Part shown: positions 56,046 through 64,000 of the stretch, in pieces
How the letters are laid out: each line of letters starts with the position of its first letter
Numbering within the stretch: position 1 is the first letter of the stretch
From: Daucus carota subsp. sativus
Lineage: Eukaryota > Streptophyta > Magnoliopsida > Apiales > Apiaceae
Length of the DNA stretch: 64,000 nt
Assembly: GCF_001625215.2 (NCBI RefSeq)
Contig: NC_030382.2
Coordinates: forward strand, 49,860,823-49,924,822
Direction: 5' to 3'
Notes under the pieces: generated by a model
Databases searched by the model: none
What the model was told of the DNA's origin: nothing
What the model saw: the letters and a program-made list of their open reading frames with translations, nothing else
Position numbers and translations under genes: made by a program

Positions 56046-56307
56046 TAACTGATGGATTCATATCAGCTCTTTGAAAAAACCGTGCAAATGATTTTGATTT
56101 TAAACATGCAAATATTAAAATTGCTGAGGAGAACGACTTTTACCAACCAAGAAGACAAATGCAGTAGCAGAAACAATAACCTTCTCCACCTTGCACACAT
56201 GACATCCACTAACCTCCTAAAACTAATAATCTGCAAAAAGAACAAAAAAATATCTTAGAGCTTTTATCAAAAATTCAAAAAGAAATGAAACAAAAATCAC
56301 TGATAAA

Positions 56308-56350
<43 letters not shown>

Positions 56351-58240
56351 AAATGATATCTAATATCGAAATTTACATCGTAAAAAAATACATCATAAAC
56401 ACAAATTAAAGATAATTAGATGATTGGGAAGTGTGTTTTAACATTTATTATACAAACAAATGACCTGATATTCAAATTTAGATTATTGAATATTCATTGA
56501 CTACTAACATTTATTCTCAGCTTACAAATTCATACATAAATGAGTCAATTAGAAAACTGTGAAATTAGTTATTCAATGCTCAAAGTAAATTAACATAATA
56601 TGAATTTTATATCCTGACAGACAAAAGGAGCTACTGAGGCAATGCTAGCAGTGTAGTACCATATATTTGATATAAAATCTATGATATATCAACTTGCCAG
56701 AAGATACATCAGAAACTTCATTTCCCTGCCACCTCAAGCTCTATAATCCTTAGTAATGTAATGTGAAGTCTCCTGCACAATAAGAAAAGAGAATTCTAAT
56801 TCTAGCAAGAAAGAAACAGGACAGTGGAAGATCCTCAGTCTTTTAAGAAATGACACAAAAGAGTATTTCCGGGCAAAAGAGTTTCTACCTATCAATTACT
56901 TGGAGACACTGCAGGTGTGTTCACCCTGCCTCTACATCCATCATCATCGAGTGCGTTACATGAACTGCTCTGAAATTATATCATTCCTGGCCATTAGTTC
57001 CGGGCCAAATTTTTTGTGCCAACATACTATAAAAAGAGCATATGATAATCTATATCAGCTGCCATTAGTTGATGAATACGTATCTTTTCCAAAAAATTCA
57101 AAAAATAATATACAACTATACGACGTGTTTTTTTAGAATTATTAATTCCCTGGATATCCTAGCAAACACTTGGTAAATCATTATAATACTCTAAACAAAG
57201 AAGAATACGTATCTTTTCCATTATAATATCACAATGTTTCTGTTTCTCACTCATAGAAAACTAACCACATGTATCATTTATCCGTGATATTCCGGTAGTT
57301 TTTAACTTAACTGAATACAATTCAAAGAATATACCAAATTAGAAACTTATACATATGGGCATCTTAGGCAAGTCAAGGAGCATATAACTCTTCACAATAT
57401 AGTCGTGTTTAATATAACTATAACAAATCAGTTGCAAATTTACTACGCAAATATTGACAGATTTAAAAGGCCAACAACAACAATTTGTAATTTTATGTAG
57501 CAGATGAGTAAAATAGATAATCAAGAATAATGTGTTGTTATTTTATGAAACACCTGGTGACAAAATGCAGAAAAATAAAAGGATTTAAAAACTTGAAGAT
57601 GAGTAGTAACATGACTGAAACCATTTTGAAGATGGATGGTATACAAAATTGAACCTGCAAAAAACACGAAATAGAGAAATAATTAGTACAAACACGAAAT
57701 AATTCTTTAAAAAAATTAAAGAATGAGAGAGATTATTATGTAATCATGTCAATCAAACGTGTGACATAGAATCTGCAAATATTAAATATATTACAGAGAG
57801 GGATTCAAAATCTTAAATTTCTTTAAAGCATTTTATCAAACACTTGGTGAAACAACACTTACAAAATGAATGCACTTGGGAAAATGAGGTTTGTAACATA
57901 TAGTGCTCAGCTCTGTAGTTAACTCACACATGGGTCTTGGCTCATTACTCACTAACAACATTCCATGTTCTAATTATCTATTGAGTAAAGCATAAAAACA
58001 GAAAGAGAAGAAGATTGTAACAAAATCAAAACATACTGAATTTCAAGGACAGGAGAATAAGTGTCTACCACGGGATAATATCCATGTAGCCGGTCAACTG
58101 TAATACTGAGCCTCGTCATGGATATTTGAACAATCGCAAAAACCCCACTGCAATCGGTGAACAAAGCGGCAAATATATGGTCCTTAGGTAAGTAATTAGT
58201 AGAAAACCAAGACAGGAATTAGGTTTAGCTCGAAATCGTA
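56046..58240. other. Spacer with splice-like signals but no recognised gene
   Basis: Includes an (AT)n run at about 56316-56346. On the minus strand there are exon-like segments with plausible junctions (about 56776-56700, 57654, 58160-58038, and a CT-rich leader ending CTTCCAG|GTACG near 58242). These could be the decayed 5' part of the gene that supplied the TPX2-like fragment. I cannot support a coding frame. Confidence 0.3.
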
Positions 58241-60289
58241 CCTGGAAGATAGCCGCGAGAGGGGGAAAATGATGAGGATCTGGGTGTGTTTTTGAATTTG
58301 CAATGTTTTGAGTAAAGTAAGCTAATCTGTGGTGGAATATGTGGGAGGATTCGACACGTGTTGCAGGATGTAAGAAAAAGAAAGATTGTTATTAAAAGAT
58401 AGTATAAGTCAAACTTGTCAAATGGCATTCCATGGTAAATACGTAAAAATACGGAGGAGTGGGTAGTCTTTAACAGGGTAAACACACAACAGCTTTTACT
58501 TTTATACTAGGATTTTTTGTTCACTACGCATGGTTATATATAGGATTTCTAATTAAAATTAATTGTTCAAAAATTTTGAGAAAGAAATGATACCAAAAAG
58601 TGGTTAAATAAATGTTCGTTTTGTTGTGGTTAAAGAATGTATTACTCTTTTAGTTACGGTGATAATTTTTTTGACATAATACCATTTGAAATGTCAATTG
58701 TGTTGGGCAGTTCAAAAGGAATGTACTCAAGTGTTTTTCAGTTACAAATGAATGGCTTGTAATAAAGACTGCATAACCCCATTTGCCCGCTTCGCATGGT
58801 TGCATGTTTTAAACTTTATTTTATATGTATTATAATAATCATATTTAATATTTATATATTTATCTTATCTATATAATTCTTAAAGCATGAGTCATTTTTT
58901 AAGGCTGCTTTGGTAAATTCACTTTCTCTTGGATCAACCCATTAAGCTTCGGATCGACCCGGCAGCTTTCTCATTCAACTTAACACTATGAAAGAATATT
59001 CCGGGTTTTTATGCGACCACCCGATTTCCACTGGGCATGAAGCAAGTTCCTGCCATATCAGGAGCGTGGCATTTATTGCTGTTCCATTGATCAAGCCACT
59101 CATTGAGCTTTTTGGATCTCATAGCATCTTCCAACCATATGAGAGTTTGAAAAAGGCATTGAATTCGTTCCTCCAATCATGGCACTCATTACTACGTCTA
59201 ATTGATTTCAAATTCAAACATGATAATTAATCATAACAATCCGTGCTTATTTATCTAAATCAATCTCTTCCTCCTCCATTATGCTCTCTGCTATTTTTTA
59301 TTTAAAATTTGAAATTCTTATTATCTACTTGCATCTGTAATCATTTGATCATTTTTTTCTCTCTCGATTTGTAGAGTGTATGGTAGTAACATTTATTTTA
59401 TATTGCAGTGATAACGGTGGTCGTGTTTTTTTAGCATGAGGACGGATTCAACGTCGTCAACAGGTTTTGCAATCCTTTCTATTATAATGTTGCAGTATCG
59501 AAATCCTCGATTATAATCGTAAAATTTTGTTTCTGCAGGTGTGAAAAGAAATGGACGTGGATCGTGGTAAAAGTGTTGAGACAATTTCCAAGAATCAAAA
59601 GAAAGCACATGCATCAGGTAATTGATTTCCGCACTAGAGTAAAGTTTTCATACGCATTCATTTTCAAGATACAGTACTCTTGGTCTTGGTTCCTCAAAAG
59701 TCTTAGACGCGATTGTATTGTCGTTAACGTCTTCATGTAGAATCATTAGTGTGATATACAACAATTTTTAATAGTTTGTGTCTGTTATTAATTAATAGGT
59801 ATTCTCATGTGGGGAGCTCATATGATTCACCTAATATTGGATTAAGGTAGTTATTGGGTGAAAGTTTGGAAAGCTGGAGAGGCCTTTTTTGAAAGTATAC
59901 GACCTCCACATATGGGATTGTGGCTTAGCATTGGTGTATATTCTATTTTTTTGTATTTTTGTTCCAGTTTTTAAGTTTTTTATATTGTATAGATCACATG
60001 ATATTTTGTAATTAATTTTTTGACATTATTTTTGCATAATTTCCTTTCGTATTGATAGTGATTATGATGCATATATGTCCACTAATGCATTTATTGATCC
60101 TTTTTTTATGATTGAGTTTTCCTTGCATCTGCTGAAAAGAGATGATTCGTCCAGGCCACTATCGGATGCTCACCGTATGGAGATTTATATTCACTTTTTC
60201 TCAACATCTGATCAAGGCTTTTTGTTTACTTCTTATTGCGTGTCATTGTATTTTGACAAGAGACACCGAGAATGAATATGACCTAATTT
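58241..60289. other. Spacer with short unrecognised open stretches
   Basis: At 58985-59230 and 59439-59620 there are short open stretches, the latter with a plausible intron (CAACAG|GTTTTG to CTGCAG|GTGTG) joining small coding pieces (MRTDSTSSTG..., MDVDRGKSVETISKNQKK...). No family is recognised, and these may be gene remnants. Confidence 0.25.
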
Positions 60290-60292
60290 CCG

Positions 60293-61730
60293 TCCAGATA
60301 CATGAATCTAGCCTACTATAACTCATATGTGTATAAGGAAATGTAGTCAAAATATATTTGATTTTCGATGATTTTGGCATTAATTCTTTTTGTATAATAT
60401 GTAGTGGTTTCCATATTCACTATATTCAATTTTCAAATCTAGACCTTTTGTTAAATTTCAAATTAATGAAGTACTTTTTCACTTCACAATTTTAGCTCTC
60501 GATAAGAAAGTTTTTATATATTAGATTTTTAAATATTCGGATACATAGATCTAGACTGTTATAGCTCATATGCAAATAGGGAAGTCAAACTTTATTTGAT
60601 TTTCATTGATGTTGACATTAATTACTAAAATACCATTTACATTTAATGTTTGTGGTTTCCACGTTCATTATATTTAAATTTTCAAATCAAGACTTTTTGT
60701 TATAATTTCAAATTAATAGAGTTTTTTTTTCACTCCATAATTTTAGATCTTGATAAGAAAGTTTTTAAATATTTGACCTTTTAAATTTTTGGATACATGA
60801 GTCTATCATGCTATAACCCATATGTAAATAAGGAAAAATAGTCGAATTTTATTTTATTTAACTGATTTTGGCCGTTATTATTACAATTCTTTTTGTATAA
60901 TATATATTGGTTTCCATATTCAATACATTTAATTTTCAAATCAAGACTTTTAATATTTTTATATATTAATTATTATTTTTGAATATTTTCTGATACATGG
61001 ATATAGACTGCTATAATTCATAGCAAAAAAGGAAACGTAGTCAAACATAATTTGATTTCCACTTTTTTTAGCATTTAATATAACAAAACTTTTTCGTATA
61101 ATTTGTGCAGTTTTCATATTTACTATATTCAATTTTCAGATGGACTTTTTGTTTTAATTTCCGATTAATGGAGTATTTTTTTTTCACTTCACAATTTTAA
61201 CTCTTGATAAAGAAGTTTCTATATATTAGACTCTTAAAATTTTCAGATACATGAATCTAGCTTGCTATAACTTATATGTAAATAAGGAAAAATAGTCAAA
61301 TTTTATTTGATTTTCAATAATTTTGGCATTTATTATTACAATCCATTTTTGTATAAAATGTGGTGGTTTACATATACACTATATTTAATTTTCAAATCAA
61401 AACTTTTTGTTATAAATTCAAATTAATGGAGTCTTTTCTCATTCCATAATTTCAGCTCTTGATATATAAGGAAGTATTCATACACTCGGTTTTACAAATT
61501 TTCGATACATGAATCTGGACTGTAATAGCTTATATGCGAATACTTTTTGACATTTATTACTACAACAATACTTTTTTGACATTTATTACTACAACAATAC
61601 TTTTTCGTTTAATTTATACAGTTTTCATGTTCATTACATTCAATTTCCAGATCAAGAATTTTTGTTATAATTTCATTACTAATAGAGCATTTTTTTTTCA
61701 TACCTGTATCATACCTGTGTGTGTAGCACG
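60293..61730. repeat. Tandem array of six diverged repeats, period about 200-257 bp
   Basis: Each unit starts GATACATGAATCTAG(A/C)CTG.TATAA..CATATG and continues with a TTTGATTTTC...GGCATTTATTA, CATATTCACTATATTCAATTTTCAAAT, CACTTCACAATTTTAGCTCTTGATAAGAAAGT order. Starts are near 60294, 60538, 60792, 60991, 61246 and 61503 (the last truncated). The units differ by many substitutions, so the array is old. Confidence 0.85.
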
Positions 61731-64000
61731 GGCCAAAATGCTTAAATAATTTTCATGTGATAATAAATGAGCATATTTTATTTAAATAAATTAACAATAA
61801 AATTTTTACATGCGGTTTATTATAATTTTTTGTTATTCTATTCAAGATACGAGGTGTTGCCATTAGGCGACAACGATAAATTTTAATTATATAGTCATTA
61901 CTATTTTCATGTCTTTTATAATATTTTTGAAAAAAATTTAGTTTTTAATTATTTTAACTATACAATTAATGATTTAATAATAGATCCATAAACTTATTTC
62001 AAACATAAATTATTATTATTGTATTAAAATTTGGTTATATTAATGATACTAATGAAAAATCTATTCCGTTATAAAATCGATACAGAATCTATTCCATTAT
62101 TGATATTTATGACGTATATATTCTTATTGTCAATTTCTAATATAGACAATAATTGTAGCATATAATTTTGGTAATGTAACTCAATTATGACTACATATGT
62201 ATTTCTTTTTTTCTTTAAATCACACATGTATTTCTTTATTGATTATTCCTTCAAGGTTAATTATTTTTTAACATGTTTATCAATTTTTACTAAGGACGGG
62301 AGGAAACTCTATCATCAGCATATTCACTTTAATTAATGATACTAATGAAAAATCTATTACGTTGTCTTTCATAACTTATATCTCATATCTATACTGTTTG
62401 TCAATAAAAAATGTATAGCTTAACTAGAAAAAAAAAAAAAAAAATCCTATCTGTGTACGTAGCACGGGCTAAAATGCTATGAGCATTTTTTATTTGAATT
62501 AAAATTTGATAGATGAGCACCGTTTTATTCAAATAACTTAACAATAAAATTCTTTGCATACAGTTTATTATTATTTTTTGCTATTTTATTTAAGGTATGA
62601 GGCATCGCCGTTAGGCGACGCCGAGAAATTTTAATTATATAATCATTACTATTTTCATGTTTTTTTATAAATATTTTAGATAAAAAATACTTAATATTTT
62701 TTATTATTTTAACTATACAAATAATGATTTAATAATATATCCATAAACTTATAGATTTTTATTCCAAACATGAAATACTATTATTATATCAAATATTTGA
62801 TTATATTAATGATATTAATGAAAAATATATCCCGTTATAAATATTTATCATTTTATTAAGGACGGGAGGAAACTCTATCAGCAGCAAATTCACCATAATT
62901 TTATAATTAAGGAATGGAAGGAAGCTTTATAACTTGCATAACTGGGTTAAGTTTATTGTTATTTATGTTTCAAAATACAAAAATTTATATAGTACGCGTC
63001 GTTATAATTTTTCTGTTGTGTGACTTTATTTTTTTCATTCGACATTCGTATATAACCTTTAACATCTACAGCGTATTGATCGCCAATAACATAACTCGGG
63101 TATTTTGACTGTTACCTACGCTGCCTTTCTGAACTTATATCTCATATCACACCGTTTGTCAATAAAAAAATGTATAGTTTAACTACATAAAAAAAATCAA
63201 AAAATCATACCCGTGTGCATAGCACGAGCCAAAATGCTATGAGCATATTTTTATTGAAATAAAAATTTGATAAAGGAGCATATTTTTATTTAAATAACTT
63301 GACAATAAAAAATTTTACATACGGTGTACTATAATTTTTTGTTATTTTATTTAAGATTCGAGGAGTCGCCTTTAGGCGACGCCGAGAAATTTTAAGGGAA
63401 ATCTACAAAAATACCTAATTTTTCAATTATTGTTTTTCAAAAATACTACATTTCAGATTTTTTTTTAAAAATACCTTTTCATAAAAATCTTTTTTCAAAA
63501 TTACGATTTGCAACTTTTGCAACCTCATTTGCAACATTCGGGGGCGCCAGCCTTTCAGTTGCAAATGAGGTTGCAAAAATTTGCAAATGAGGTTGCAACT
63601 TTTGCAACCTCATTTGCAACTGAAACCCAAGGTTGCAAAAGTTGCAAAACCGTATTTTTGAAAAAAGAATTTTATGAAAAGGTATTTTTAAAAACAATGA
63701 AAAGATGGTAGTATTTTTAAAAAAATAATTATACAGATGGGTATTTTTAAAATTATCCCAAATTTTAATTCTATAGTCGTTATTATTTTGGTGTCTTTTA
63801 TAAATATTTACAAAATAATACCTGATATTTTTTGATTATTTAACAATACATATAATGATTTGATAATAGATCCATAAAGTTATAAATTTTTATTCCAAAC
63901 ATGAAATATTATTATTATATTAAATATTTGATTATATTAATGATACTAATTAAAAATCTATTCCGTTATAAAATCAATACAGAATCTATTCCATTATAAA
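61720..64000. repeat. Repeat family with GTAGCACGGGC hairpins, three copies
   Basis: The phrase (G)TGTGTGTAGCACGGGCCAAAATGCT appears near 61720, 62450 and 63208. Each is followed by a shared order: TGAGCATATTTTATTT, a GCCATTAGGCGAC(A/G) stem (61860, 62605, 63369), then GAAATTTTAATTATATA and ATTACTATTTTCATG. The copies are about 725-765 bp apart. The third is interrupted by the element at 63396-63759. Possibly Helitron-related. The array continues past the window edge. Confidence 0.7.
63396..63759. mobile_element. MULE-like MITE (364 bp) with internal palindromic repeats
   Basis: The ends GGGAAATCTACAAAAATACC and GGTATTTTTAAAATTATCCC are inverted. A perfect 9-bp duplication AAATTTTAA flanks it (63387-63395, 63760-63768). 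The centre alternates TTGCAACCTCATTTGCAAC with its reverse complement four times and contains GGGGGCGCCAGCC. Confidence 0.88.

Noticed and set aside
58985-59230. 80-codon plus-strand frame
   Set aside because: No recognisable motif on either strand; kept only as an unexplained open stretch in the spacer entry.
60293-63400. A CRISPR-like array
   Set aside because: The repeats are 200-760 bp long, diverged and in a plant nuclear context; they are ordinary tandem or transposon repeats.

Overview
This is a nuclear plant genome window. Evidence for this is multi-exon genes with GT-AG introns, a Tnt1/Tork-type Copia retrotransposon, many Stowaway, MULE, Harbinger and hAT-like non-autonomous DNA transposons, and plant-only families (CYP71-type P450s, a SOBIR1 receptor kinase, RGLG, a chloroplast RNA-binding protein, a GLABRA2-type START-domain remnant). 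The gene content fits a eudicot, plausibly an asterid such as an Apiaceae species. The species guess is weak inference.

Layout. 0.5-2.4 kb: a CYP71-family P450 on the minus strand. 2.4-7.6 kb: transposon-rich spacer with a long-TIR element and a MULE-like nest. 7.7-25.5 kb: three plus-strand CYP71-family genes (starts 7726, 15613, 23746) and one truncated P450 pseudogene (10062-10628). They are arranged as two copies of a two-gene unit. The second unit was later hit by a full-length Copia element (17579-23042) with indistinguishable 706-bp LTRs, and the first unit still carries the empty target site. 25.5-28.1 kb: spacer. 28.2-31.6 kb: an 11-exon RGLG-type E3 ubiquitin ligase. 32.6-35.1 kb: a 4-exon chloroplast two-RRM ribonucleoprotein. 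36.4-38.3 kb: a 1.9-kb MULE-type element. 40.2-42.1 kb: intron-less SOBIR1. 42.7-44.8 kb (minus): a six-exon gene for the histone-fold protein MHF2/CENP-X, made of exons too short for simple ORF scanning. 44.98 kb: tRNA-Thr(UGU). 45.5-46.7 kb: a retroposed transcript with a 17-bp target-site duplication, an A tail and an intact 306-codon ORF of unknown function. 48.7-50.4 kb: a GLABRA2-like pseudogene split by a hAT element. 53-55 kb: a MULE-type element and a B3-like gene remnant. 55.5-56.05 kb: adjacent fragments resembling a TPX2/WDL protein and plastidial alpha-glucan phosphorylase. 58.3-64 kb: repeats, including six copies of a roughly 250-bp unit and dispersed copies with a GTAGCACGGGC-type hairpin.

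Function. The P450 array is a tandem specialised-metabolism cluster in which copies differ in key residues (I-helix acid, heme loop), intron size and 5' leader. The 28-45 kb genes are single-copy housekeeping, stress or immunity genes with no obvious joint function. The most unusual items are the intact retroposed ORF at 45.5 kb, the P450 two-gene duplication with dated insertions, the tandemly repeated start region of the 23746 gene, and the captured phosphorylase/TPX2-like fragments.
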